A DNA stretch of 64,000 nucleotides from Microdochium bolleyi (taxonomy: Eukaryota; Ascomycota; Sordariomycetes; Xylariales; Microdochiaceae), in contig KQ964263.1 in the NCBI GenBank assembly GCA_001566295.1, positions 310,001 to 374,000 of the forward strand, read 5' to 3'. Positions within the stretch are counted from its first letter, which is position 1. Every line of letters starts with the position of its first letter. The position numbers and the translations under genes are program-made. Shown in pieces: positions 11,544-22,804 of this stretch. Below the pieces are notes generated by a model. It searched no databases. It was given only the letters and a program-made list of their open reading frames with translations, and was not told the origin of the DNA.

Positions 11544-12035
11544 ACAACTCACTGGGGTGGTAAGAGTACAAGAGGCCGTTCCAGTGTGCTGCGAAGGACT
11601 GCCTTGAGGGGTGATCTTTTTTGACTTGAGTATCAACTAGCACGGAGAAAGTGGCTTCGCATGCTAATCCCTTACGATAATTGTCCCGAATGATCACAGG
11701 GCGGTATTGACCCAATCTAGTACAACTTGGGAAAGTGCCTTCTATCCTTCAATGGGTAACGGAAAGCAGGATTGTTTATCTGAGTCTATCTCTAGCCGTG
11801 TGATGCAATCTAAATTTAAATCTAAATCTAACAGCATATGCGAACGAGAGTGGTGGCTTGCGGAGAAGGAACCAGGTCGAGCCAATTTCTCCCCCCGATG
11901 CCTATCCAGCCACGCCAACAAAACAAAGAATCTTCGAGGGAAAAGAGAAATCCGAGCCTTGAATGGACTCCATATCAATTCCTCGCACTTGACACTTCCC
12001 CGAATTGTTACGAAAGTAACAAGCTCCTGATGCCT
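11544..12035. other. Convergent 3' intergenic
   Basis: This separates the hydrolase from the 3' end of the ABC transporter. It contains an AT-rich direct repeat of TCTAAAT/TTAAATCTA units around 11808-11832, probably part of the 3' UTR/terminator sequence. No gene seen. Confidence 0.45.
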
Positions 12036-15000
12036 TCAGGCCTTGTCCTTCCTGCCCTTGGGCACGCGGAACAGCCAGTACATCCCCACTGCGCCGAGAA
12101 TGTTGAACACGCAGTACGCCCACACGAGCCCAAAGTCCCTCCAGCAGTTATCGAACCGCAATCCGTAGCCGGTGAGGAAGGCCTCGGCATCTGCCGTCCG
12201 GCAGTAGCTGCAACTGCTGCCGCCGTCACCACCGCCCGCGAGATAGCCGCCCCGCTCGGCGATGTACGGCGCCATGTACTCGCCACACATCTGCCCCTGA
12301 GGCGCGTCGAAGCGCAGAAGCTCGCTGGCGCGGCACGTCACGGTCGCTCCGGCCAGGGCGGTCGTGGTGAGGGCCTCGACGACGTAGGTGAGTGGGTTGA
12401 CGCGGTACATGAAGATCCAGAATCGCGGGAGGGCCTCGGCGCTCGCGAGGACGCCGTTGAAGGCGAACATCATGATGAAGAAGAGGTTGACGATGCCGCC
12501 TGCGACCTCGGCCGTGTCGATGCCCGCGATGGCCATGAATCCGAATGAGGTGGAGAACATGAAGAAGATCCACATGTTGAGGAACATGGTCACGCCGCGG
12601 CTGTGGACGGCCCCGCTGGCCTCGGCGTTTCGGTAGAGGCCCAGGGGGAAGTAGAAGAGGATGAAGGAGAGGACGGCCATGAGCTAGATGTTGCAAGATG
12701 GGCGTAGGTCAGCACGCAGCGTTTAATGCGAAAAAGGAAAGCGTGCAGCGAGAAAGGGTGATAACTAACCGAGTTCCACGCGAGTTCGGCGCTCATCGTG
12801 CCAAACAGGAACGCAACCCATGAGTATGTCTTGGCGGGCCTCTCGCGCGCCTCGTACAGCGTGCGCTGCGTGACGAACATGGGCATCGCCTGCTCGATGA
12901 TCTGGCCAAAGATGATGAGGAAGACGAAGACGGACATCATCTGGTTGAACAGCCCACGCTCGGACGCCTCGACGTTGACTTGTGACAGTCCGATGAAGAG
13001 GGCCTATATCCACTTGTCAGTAATCTACGTGATTCGTATTGGAGGAAGTGAAAGGAGCGAAGGAAACGGGAGTAAAGACGTACACAGCCTGCAGTCATGA
13101 CGGTCTTGGACAGGATGTAAGACGGGTCTCTCCAGTACTGCTGGAACACACGCTGGGCAACGAGCAGGATCTGCCTGCCAAAGCTGGCAGCAAACTCGGA
13201 GCTCTGCTCGATATTGTTGTCGTCGTCGTCAGCCACTGCCGCCCCGTCCCGTGTCGGCACCTGGGCAACATGGCTCGCTGCCAGCCGCGCAAGCTCCTCC
13301 TGGACGACGCTGTACTCTGGGCTGCTCCTCCAGATTTCGTGCCAGTCGACGTTGCTGTTGGCCTTGGACCGGGCCGTTGCGCCAATCACATCGAGCATGT
13401 ACTCGGCCGGGTTGACCCCGTCCTTGTACGGCGGCGCCCCATTGCGCTGAAAGTAGTCCACGAGCGTCGCCGAGCCGCGCCCAACCTCGCCAAAGTACAC
13501 CGTACGCCCGCCTTTCGCGAGCAGCAGGAGCCTGTCGAAGCGCTGGAACAGCGCCGCCGAGGGCTGGTGGATCGTGCACAGGATCGCCTGGCCGCTGTCG
13601 GTCAGCTTCCGCATGAGGTCGCAGATCGCCCACGACGTCTGTGAGTCGAGCCCGGACGTGGGCTCGTCGAGGAACAGCAGCAGCTCCGGGCGTGCGGCCA
13701 GCTCGACGCCGATAGTCAGCCGCTTGCGCTGCTCGACGTTGAGCCCCTCGCCCAGCACGCCGACTACGGCGTCCGCGCAGTCCTGCAGGTCCACGAGGGC
13801 AATCACCTCTTGGACGTACGCGAGCTTTTCCTGCTTGGTGTACTTGGCCGGCTGCCGCAGCAGGGCGCTGAATGTGAGCGCCTCGCGCACCGTGGCCGTA
13901 CTCAGGTGCAGGTCCTGCTGGGTCGCGTAGCCCGTCTTGCGCTGGAAGCTCGAGTTCCGCGGCTTGCCGTCGACGAGGGCGTCGCCGGTCACGACACCCA
14001 TAGTGATCCGGCTGGCAAGGGCGTCCAATAGCGTAGTCTTGCCGGCACCTGACACACCCATGAGCGCAGTAAGAGTGCCAGGCTTGACCCACCCGTCGAC
14101 ATGATCAAGGATGGTTCGCCGCTCGCCCTTGATGTCCAGCTCGTAGCAGATGTTCTGCCAGTGGAACGTCGACTTCTGCTTCGTGATACCGTTGCCCTCG
14201 GTATTTCTCTCGCTGTCAGACGACGCGGTACTGTTACAAGCAGGCGGCAAGGCAGCGTCACCCTCCTTCTCCGCAGTCTCCTCATCTGCAGCGCCACCGT
14301 GACGCCTCGACGACCGCTTCTTGAGGACCCGGCGCGGGAACACGAGGATCTCGCCTTTGGACTGCTCCGAGACGATGAGCTCGGCGGCGACAAGGTGCAG
14401 GACCAGGAAGGCCACGGTCAGGGCAATGACGATGCCGACATTGCGCCAGCGGTGGCTATCGACAAAGCCGTACTGCACGCGCAGGTGCGCCGCGCCGTCG
14501 ATGAAAGATGCACCAGCAACGGCACCCTCGCCGCTGCAGATCCGGGACGAAGACAATGAGGAGTATCCGGGACCGCTCGGGACGAGCTGGTCGCAGGGGA
14601 ACTGCCGGCCGACAAACTCGTTGAGGGCGAGACTCTCCATGAGGTAGAAGACCGGATTGACCCAGCGTAGCCAGCCGATCCAGTCGTCAAGATAGGTCTG
14701 CGGGATGACAAATCCGCTGAACATGACTACAGCGAGCAGGATGATGGCGCCCGGCGCGAGCGCCTGCGACAGAGACTTTGTGAGCGATGCCAAGCCTCGA
14801 AACATGGTTGACATCACGATTGTGGCCAATAGGTTCAAGAAGAAGAAGAAGAAGAACGGTCCAGGCTCCCGCCGGAGGTTGCACATGAAGTAGATGGTGG
14901 TGTTGACGAGGACTGCGTTAACAAGCTTGTAGGGCATGTCCATCACCATGGACGAGATGGCCTCGATACTGGGGTGTGCGAGAGCGTAGCGCCGGTGCTT

Positions 15001-16706
15001 TTCGACGATCTTGCGCTTCTCGTAGAGGGTGAGGACCTCAAGCAGGCTACCGAGAGCGTTCATTACCGCCACGAAGAATATCAGCAGATTGCGCTTGTCT
15101 ATGCTGGACGAGCTCGCCGATAGGTTGTAGAAGATGCTGGCGATGATGAGAGCCTCGAAGAAGTTCGTCACGAGCATGGTGATTGTCATCCAGGGGTCGC
15201 TGAGGAGTAACCGCCATGCTCTCCACAGGTTGAGGCGGAGCTGTGCCCAGGGCGATATGAGGTAAGGGGAGGCCGGTCTCTGTTTTCGCGACTTTTGGAC
15301 AGCCTGCGCAGCCTCGAAGATCTCGGAGCGGGCGTCGTGCAGCGGGAACTCTGTCTCGAACTCGGCTATACGGGTGAGTAATTGTTGACGCTGCTGGCTC
15401 TCCTTCCATGCCCTAGCGAACTCGTCGGGACTTCGTGGAGGCGGCTTGCCCTGCCAGTCGGGACGCACGATCCGCTCGGAAGCGCTCGTCATGGATGTGA
15501 GGAAGTCGGGCGTGGTGTGCTGCTCGGGGCAGAGGAAGCCCAGCCCCTCAAAATAGGCCTTGGCCTCGTGTGTCGGTCCGAAGAAGATCTGCCGGCCCTC
15601 ATAGAGCACAATGACCTTGTCGAAGAGCTGGGCGTACCGATTTTAGTGCATGTCAGGGACAGGTTGTGCTAGGACTAGAAGGCGGCACTTACATTGTATG
15701 CCTCCTCTGGGGCCTGGTAGATGGCGACGGCGACGCTGTTGCCGAACACCTTGGACTGCGTACGCAGAGTACGGCAGAACTCGATGGCGTTGGCCGAGTC
15801 GAGCCCGCGGGTGCTGTTGTCCCAGCACTGCCATGGGCTGAAGCTCAGGACGGCCTCGGCGATGCTCACGCGCTTGCGCTCGCCGCCGCTGACGCCGCGG
15901 ATGTAGTCGTTGCCGACGCGCGTGTTGCGCGTGTGGGCGATGCCCAGCATGGCCATGACGACGTCGACCGTATGTTGTGCGTACTCATGGACATACTCCG
16001 TGAGGCCCGCGGGGCAGCGCGCGCGCGCAGCAAAGTAGAGCGTCTCGCCGACCGTGAGGCGCGGGAAGTGGTGGTCCACCTCGGCCGTGTAGATGGCTTC
16101 ACCCTGGTACCGCGTCCAGATGGCCTCGGGGCTGATGCCCTGGTAGTTGAGGACTGAGTTGCTGTCGACACTGAAGCCCCGGGTCTCCAGAGCCAACGTC
16201 TTCAAGAGCGTCGTGCATCCGGATCCGGGAGGGCCCAGCACGCAGAGCATCTCGCCGCTGTTCAGGACACCTTCGGCATCGTGGAGGATAGCGACGCGCT
16301 GGGATGACTCACGACCTGCGAAAGATGCGAGGCGGCTCATGGCCATCAAGGGTGCGTTGCCAATTGTCGGCTGGTAGCTCGCCAGCGTAGTGTCGCCGTG
16401 AACGTTGAGACTGCGGAAGGCCAGGCCGGCCTGGTGCGGCGGGTGGCCAGCCATGGCTTCCTGCCGCGTCCGCAGAAAGGCCCTCGCCCATCGCTCGGCG
16501 TCAAAGGCTGGGCTTTTGGGATCCAGGGTGCTGTCGGCGGGCTGCGGGAACAGCGAATCGAGCCCATGGTGACTCGACTCGCGGGTGATACGCTGTGCGA
16601 GACGGTGAATCTGCTCCCCGACCTCCTCTTGGCCGACCTGGGTGTCATCCGAGTCGTCGCTATCTAGCGAGGGTCCAGGTGCTGAGCTGGCCATTATTGT
16701 TGACAT
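12036..16706 (-). CDS. PDR-type (ABC-G full-size) multidrug ABC transporter
   Basis: Four exons on the minus strand (16706-15693, 15627-13084, 13003-12770, 12683-12036) give 1479 residues, the normal length for fungal PDR transporters. The order is reverse (NBD-TMD)x2. NBD1 has the PDR-specific Walker A GPPGSGCTT (residues 158-166, Cys replacing Lys), signature VSGGERKR and degenerate Walker B WDNSTRGLDS. The first membrane half follows, with a run of six Phe. NBD2 has canonical Walker A GVSGAGKTT (about residue 860), Walker B LLFLDEPTSGLDS and the altered signature LNVEQRKRLTIG. The second membrane half follows. Such proteins pump hydrophobic toxins, fungicides or secondary metabolites across the plasma membrane. 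The ATG at 16706 (MSTIMASS) was chosen because the frame upstream begins only with TTG. A Zn2Cys6 regulator is divergently transcribed from the same intergenic region, suggesting local control. Confidence 0.93.
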
Positions 16707-17396
16707 GCTTCCGATGGCTTGCAATATAGCGGGAATGAGCAATTGACCTAGCTGTTGTGATGGCGGTCTGCTTTACAACCAAGACTGGTTTCTGAGCAGG
16801 TCATGCCGCATTGTTATACAAAAGCATAGCTCCACAAGGAACACGAAAAACTGCTTGGAAACGTCAGCTTCTCGGCCTCGGGCGCCGAGAGGCAGGGTCC
16901 CGAAGGGGCCATGATGTCGAGCGAAATGTGTTTCAGGGGCCAGGCTGCTAGAAAGTGCTCGAGTCGCGCCGTAATGCCGTCTCCGCCGCGGCGAACCATG
17001 CAAGTTGAAGGCACATTCAGAGCACCAGTGGACGGTGTCGGACTCGGGTGGACCACCAGCCTGCGGAGCGGCGGGTTGCCAAGCATGGCTCTCCTTATAT
17101 AGTGCCGTGCCGGCCTGGTCTCCGTCTCCACCTTCAGTGCTGGGCAAAGACCGAGAGTCCGTCCGCCAGTCCGTCCGGGCTTTCGCTTGTCGTCTCAGCC
17201 GTCTTTCCGGGATGGAGCGTGATTGGCGCAGCTCGATGACGCACCCTTCCACGCTTCACAAAAGGACAGCAATCGCCCACCGGCTCGGACCCAGGGCCAA
17301 CGCGCGAGGCCGAGTCCTCTCTGACACACCTGCGCAGAGCCTCCGTCTGCCAAGCTTGTATTCCGCGGCTGGCAGCTGGCCCATCACTAAGCAGCA
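16707..17396. promoter_or_regulatory. Shared divergent promoter, ABC transporter / Zn2Cys6 factor
   Basis: 690 bp between two head-to-head starts. It holds two CCGCGG palindromes (16986-16991 and 17363-17368), inverted CCG/CGG half-sites of the kind bound by Zn2Cys6 dimers. The second, TCCGCGGC at 17362-17369, differs by one base from the yeast pleiotropic drug response element TCCGCGGA. A TATA-like element at 17094-17101 reads TATATAAG on the minus strand. Binding is inferred only. Confidence 0.5.
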
Positions 17397-19852
17397 ATGG
17401 CAGGGCTCAATGCCCTCTCGGTAAGCCGCAAATTCCTTGGGCAGAGCCTCGCTTATTTGCCATCTCTACGTCCTGCAACCGCCGCTAATAGCTGCATTGT
17501 CCATCGCCTCCGACTCCAGTGCTCGAAATGCCGGCGCCGCAAGGTCCGGTGCGACCGGGCATTGCCTGGTTGCGAGCGGTGCGCCCTCGCCGGAACGCCG
17601 TGCACATATCCAGCCCGTCAGCCACGCGGGCCGAGCAGGGTCCCCGGCCCGTAAGCACTCCCGGCCATGCTGCCTGCTGATACTCAGTACCGAGCCCCTG
17701 ACCTGATCGCACCTCAGCGCGTCCTCTGCCGCCCACGATGCCCTGGCCATTATACTGCAGCGCCTCCAACGCATCGAAGAGGGATCAACCGCGCGACAGT
17801 CGCCGCGGGATTCGGCTGCTCCGTCACCCCAAGGCAACACACGCTGGACGCCTGGCTCATCGGGACCGGACTACACGTCAACAAACGCTGCATTGCCGGC
17901 ATCGCCGCCCCAGCTCGAGGACACATCCCAATCTCGGGCTACCGCGACGCAGCTTAACCATGCGCTCGCTGAGTGCCAGCGGCTGAGGAAGAGGCGCTTT
18001 GCCAGCCACAAGGCATTTGTCGCCGGCGACACTTTTCTTCCTCTGGAGCTGACTAAAGCCTGGGTAGAGAGTAAGTCGTGCCGACACGGGCTCTCCCAAT
18101 ACCAGCCTGCGTATTCAGAGAGACACTGATTCAAATCGCAACACCGACAAACAGACTACTTCACCAGCAAAGCCCACAAACTCTTCTTCGCCGTCCGGGA
18201 CGAGCTGTTCGTCAACCGGCCCCTGCTGCGGATGATGCCCGAGCTGGTCATGATGGACCACGTCCATGTCGATGCGTGCATGCTCGTCATCTACTACTGC
18301 GTACTGCAGCAGGGCTCGTACTTTTGTTTGGACCGTAGCAGGAGTGCGTCGTCCCCTTGCGCGGCGAGGCCGTCGTTACGCGACCTCGACAGCGTGTATG
18401 TCAGTTCTCTGCGTGCCGTTGCGCTGTGGCAGCACGAGGCGACGGGCTCTCTCACCGACTTTGTTGCCGCTGTCCTGATGGTTAGTCTCCTTGCCACGTC
18501 TGACTTGCCTGGCTGGGGATGCCTAAGTTCACGTTTGATGTCCTCCAAGACGTGCTGACCTGTACCCAACGCTACTAAAGACCCAAACAGCTGCAGAGAG
18601 CCTCGACTACAACCTCAGCAGGAGCATGCACGTGAAAGCATGCACGTACGCCCAGAGCCTGAATCTGCACCGCCTCGACGACGACAAGAATAGTAATAAC
18701 GCCACCGCTGACCACACGTCGCCCAGCACGGACGGCGACGACCGGCGCATGAACATGTGGAACCTAATCCAGAACGACCTGCTGTACCGCCTCGTGCATG
18801 ACGAGGGGCCGGCCTTCTCGTTCGACTTCTCGCGCTGGGGCGTCAACCTGCCCTCGCTCGCGCTGGACCCGGCCTGCACGCGCGGCGAGGCGATCCACGC
18901 CATGACGTTCCTGGCCAGGAGCCGTGTGGCCCTGATCCTGATTGATTACTTCAATATCTGTGGCGAGCAGGGCGGCCACTGCGGTGAAGATGTCGATGCC
19001 GATACTGGGCGCCTGGACGTGATCGTCAAGTTGTGCGATCAAGTCCAAGGGGTGGTCAAGGAGTGGAAGATCGTGAGTGGCAATTCCTGCCGGTTGTTAT
19101 CCTCGTTCGTGTCATGCCTCGAGCTGCACCACGTCCGCTTTGTAAGGGTCCAGACCGGAGACTGACAGCTGCGTCTGCCGTCCCAGTTCGACTGGTTCGC
19201 CAGCTGCAAGGAGGGCGACCTAGACTGCTGGGCAATCGCCGACGTCGCCCTGACGTGCTACTCCGCCATCCTCTTCATGCTCCTCCGGGGTCTTCCAGGC
19301 AGCACGGCGACGGCGACGACGACCGCCTCGCAACAAGAACATCAACAACTCCACCAACAACAGCAGATGAGCACATCAGCCTCCTCGAGAGTCGCCAGCG
19401 CCAGCAGCACGCCTGCTCAGCCGAGGACCCCCAGGGCCGCCAATGACACGACGACCACGACGTCCCCGAGACCTGACATCTCCCTCCCCGCCGCGCGCAA
19501 GGTGCTCGACATCATCGCGCACATCGTCGACACCATCGGCGCGCCGGCCGCCGAGATCATGTCTCTCGCGCTGTGCCTGTACAGGGCACAGGTCGCTTAC
19601 AGCCACATCGCGCAGGGTTTAGTAGACCAGCAAGCCGCAGTCGCGGCGGCAGGAGATGGGGTGGACAAGTGCGATGATCTCGACCGGCTACGAACGTTTG
19701 TAGAGTGCCTCAAAAAGGCCGGGACCCGGGTGCCGGAGCTCAGACCGCTACTGGATGCGCTGGAGGATATGTACAACCGCGCCAAGGGGGGGGTGTCCAC
19801 GCAAAACACAACTCACAAGCAGCCGAAGGCACATTTACCATGGTTACAATAG
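17397..19852 (+). CDS. Zn2Cys6 fungal transcription factor
   Basis: Six exons (17397-17420, 17520-17650, 17718-18070, 18155-18480, 18581-19072, 19187-19852) give 663 residues. The first exon codes only MAGLNALS, and splicing puts the zinc cluster directly after it. The cluster is C9-X2-C12-X6-C19-X6-C26-X2-C29-X6-C36 with the basic CRRRKVRC core. A short helix (LAIILQRLQRIEEG) may serve in dimerisation. The middle region is the fungal-specific regulatory domain, including the recognisable stretch KACTYAQSLNLHRLD followed by a charged Asp/Asn-rich insert. The C-terminal part holds a Ser/Thr/Gln-rich low-complexity stretch. Phases are consistent through all five introns. The acceptor at 18580 was chosen because the downstream CAG would break the frame. 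It probably acts in the nucleus. Its position opposite the PDR transporter suggests the transporter is a target. Confidence 0.88.
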
Positions 19853-20046
19853 AGCCCAAAGGTATGCCATCTTCATAATAGTACCCATCATGTCTCGTGA
19901 GAGTCGATGTAAGCCAACCCGCTCAAATAGAAGCGGCGGTTAGACGACATAACCCATGACTCTTCTCTTCCTCGCCCCGCCAGTCCTCCCAGCACTACCC
20001 TACATAGGACTCAAGCTTCACTACAGCTCATTCCACTGCCGTATGC

Positions 20047-22804
20047 TCAGACATCTTTGAACCCTTTCTCGCGGCTGCTCGACAGATCGACAGCCGCGGC
20101 AGAGCTGTCGCTCGACCGCTCCCGCCCGCCCACCGCCGCCGCACCGCCGGCCAGATCACCGCCGTGGCGGCGCCGGCGCACGCGGCCGGCGTCGTCGTGC
20201 TCGGCGTCCCACGCGGCGAGCTCGGCCAGGGGCACCTGCACGAGGCGGTGCGTGTTGGCGCCGCGCGAGTCGACGTCGTCGAGGACCTCCGGGCGGATGC
20301 GGTAGCCGCGGAATTTCGGCCAGACGAACATCCAGACGACGTAGTAAAGGGCGCAGAGGATGAGGCTGCGATGGATGAAGAAAGGTGCACTGGTCAGTCG
20401 TCTTTGTCTCCTGGTAGCCACCCGCGGAGTGAAAGGGGGGGGGAGTGAGACCGCTACGTGGGGGAAATATGATACAAGGCCAAAGAAGAAGAAGAAGAAG
20501 AAGAAGAAAACTTACATGCCGATACCAGTGACGCAGTACGTCGCGTACCAGAAGCTCACATCGCCCGCGTACGGCCCACCCTTGGGCGGCACCCAGGGCA
20601 TGGCGAGGATGTAGACCTGGACCAGGATGAAGAACACGGCAGCGACGTGCCACGCGCGGAACTCGGGGCGGGGCAGGCCGGCCTTCTTGTACCGGTTGCG
20701 CACGAGGTAGAGGCCCACGGCCATGCACAGGTTGAAAATGGCCGAGGGGTAGGACTGCAGGGAGACGGCTGTTTTGAGGGGAAAATGAGGATTAGTCGAA
20801 ATGTTTGACGTTGCTTCTAGGAGGGCAGGGAAATGCAACGGGGGAGAACTTGTGAACAGGACAGAGCTTACCGAAAGTAAAGGCGTCACCGGCCGGGGGC
20901 CCGACGATCATGATGATCGTGGCAATCCACTTGAGCAGGTACGGGCCGATGGGCGTACCGAAGGGCCACGTGGTGACCCAGAACTGCGGGTACGGGAGCA
21001 CGCCTTGTCTGTTGTTGTTACAGAAACGGACAATGGTCAGTTCGGATCTCTTCCGTAGGGACCCCGGGATGGGGAAAAGTCGCTGGTATTCTTACCTGCC
21101 AATCTCGCGGATCATGCGCGCATGCCCGATGAGCACGGCAAGCAGGTTGCCGAACGCGCTCAGGAGGATGAAGACGTTGAGCGCCGCGGCGCCCTTGTCG
21201 CCAAAGACCTTGGTGAAGAAGACGCCCGCGGCGAGCTGGCTGGACGAAGCGAACTCCTGGCCAAGGCAGGTGCGTTAGCATGGAGTGACTATCAACAAAG
21301 ATTCGCCCGATGCTCATGGTCACTAACCTTCTTGGGGACCGCGCTGAAGTAAGCAATGTTGCACATGATGTACAGGATCGACACCACCAGCACCGAGATT
21401 GTGCCGTTCCTCCGGAGGGTCTGGACGGGGCGCTTGATCTCGTTGGTGAGCTTGAAGGCGTTTTCATATCTATGTGGGACATCGAGTTAGCCTGAGTAGT
21501 CCCCCAGAGAAAGCGAGTGAAACAGAGAAGCTGGCCTTCCGGTTCAAGCAGAAGATACTGCTTCCGCCTGACATTATTCTCCACCCTTTTCAACAGACTA
21601 CAGACACTGCGCAGCTACTCACCCAGTATAACTAAACACGATGTTGACAATCGCATTCGCGAGATCGTTGCCGTTGGTCGTCGTGCCGTCAAACGAGTTG
21701 CGGAAGTTGGCCTGCGGGTCCTTGATGTGCGTGTTGCCGCCGAGCACGACGAGGCCCGTAATGCTGATGACGATGAGCAGCACCACCTTGAACACGCCGA
21801 ACACGTTGACCGCGTAGAGCGACCACTTGTTGTGCGCGAGCACGCAAATCACGGCGAGCGTGTAGGCCGCGACGGCCACGCCCTTGAGCTGCCACGCCGT
21901 CGGGTCGATGGCGGCGATGCGCCAGAGGTACCGGGAGAGGACTGTGAGAGGGGACAGGAAGGTGAAGTGTTAGTGGGCGATTGCTTCATGCACTCTGATA
22001 CCTGAAGAGGGGTAGGGTATGTAGTAGGTTATGGCACATACCAATGGCATTACTGCTCGAGAACGAGAGGATCACGTTCTGCACCGCGAACGCGATGGGG
22101 AAGAAGTACTTTGGTCGTGGGTAAGATTGCTCGAGGTATGTCTGCACATGCTGTCAGCAAAAGGACAGGCTCATAGGCAGAGGTAATTTTTCGCAAAATA
22201 CGCACCACTTCACCTCCGGACCGACCAGGGAAGTAGCTGGCGAATTCGAGGTTGACCGAGAAGCCGGCCGCGGCCATGAGGAAACCGATGAGCCAGAAGA
22301 TCATGGCCAGGCCAATTGAGCCAGTGCTTCGGAGGATAGAGCCCGCTTTTCTCGGGGCATGTGATTGTCAGTCGGAATGATCCGTCGCGTCAGGTGTCAT
22401 TTGTTTTGTAGCCTTCAGCCGTCGCAACAGGGTACGTACGTGTACTATTCGTCGTCGCATCCAGTTAGCGTCCTGCTCTTGAGTCCACATCATAACTTTT
22501 CCTGCAGTACTCACGAGAAGATACCAGTTCCGATCATCTGGTTAACGTTCAGGAAGATTACGGTGACCCAGCCGACGTGGTAGCCCAGGGGGCTGTTGGA
22601 CTCGACCGGGGCGCCGACAGCCTCCTGGTAGGAGGGCCCGGAGTCGTTGCCGGCTTTCTCGCGGACGAAGGCGAGGTCGCCATCGCGCAGGACTGATGCT
22701 TCGCTGTCGGACTGCCCCGCGTCGGCATCGGCGGCATAAGACGTCGCCGCCGCATCGTGCGTGGTGTCGGCAGACGACGACTGCCAGAACTTGAAGGACG
22801 GCAT
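20047..22804 (-). CDS. Amino-acid permease, LAT/Mup1-like (high-affinity methionine permease family)
   Basis: Nine exons on the minus strand (22804-22515, 22350-22206, 22141-22042, 21941-21623, 21469-21328, 21256-21096, 21008-20872, 20768-20516, 20365-20047) give 621 residues with all phases consistent. A polar N-terminal tail of about 75 residues precedes the first helix motif NQMIGTGIFS, typical of APC/LAT carriers. Then come helix segments such as IGLAMIFWLIGFLMA, AFAVQNVILSFSSSNAI, FKVVLLIVISITGLV, SVLVVSILYIMCNIAYFSAV and IFNLCMAVGLYLV, about 12 in all. The short conserved loops (YFPGRSGGEV, YENAFKLTNEIKRP) match fungal Mup1-like permeases. The C-terminal tail is basic and Ala-rich. The substrate could be methionine or another neutral amino acid. 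It is tail-to-tail with the Zn2Cys6 gene, 194 bp apart. Intron 8 carries an (AAG)8 microsatellite. Confidence 0.88.
20483..20506. repeat. (AAG)8 microsatellite in a permease intron
   Basis: Eight AAG units on the plus strand read as CTT on the transcript, just inside the donor of permease intron 8 (20515-20366). It is a polypyrimidine tract and may vary in length between strains. Confidence 0.8.

Noticed and set aside
10709..11563. Hydrolase read through its intron as one long frame
   Set aside because: The unspliced frame loses the conserved Asp and His motifs, which appear in the other frame after a standard intron.
12226..12696. Alternative minus-strand frame within the ABC transporter last exon
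   Set aside because: His/Arg-rich shadow frame; the transporter frame continues the second membrane domain to a normal stop.
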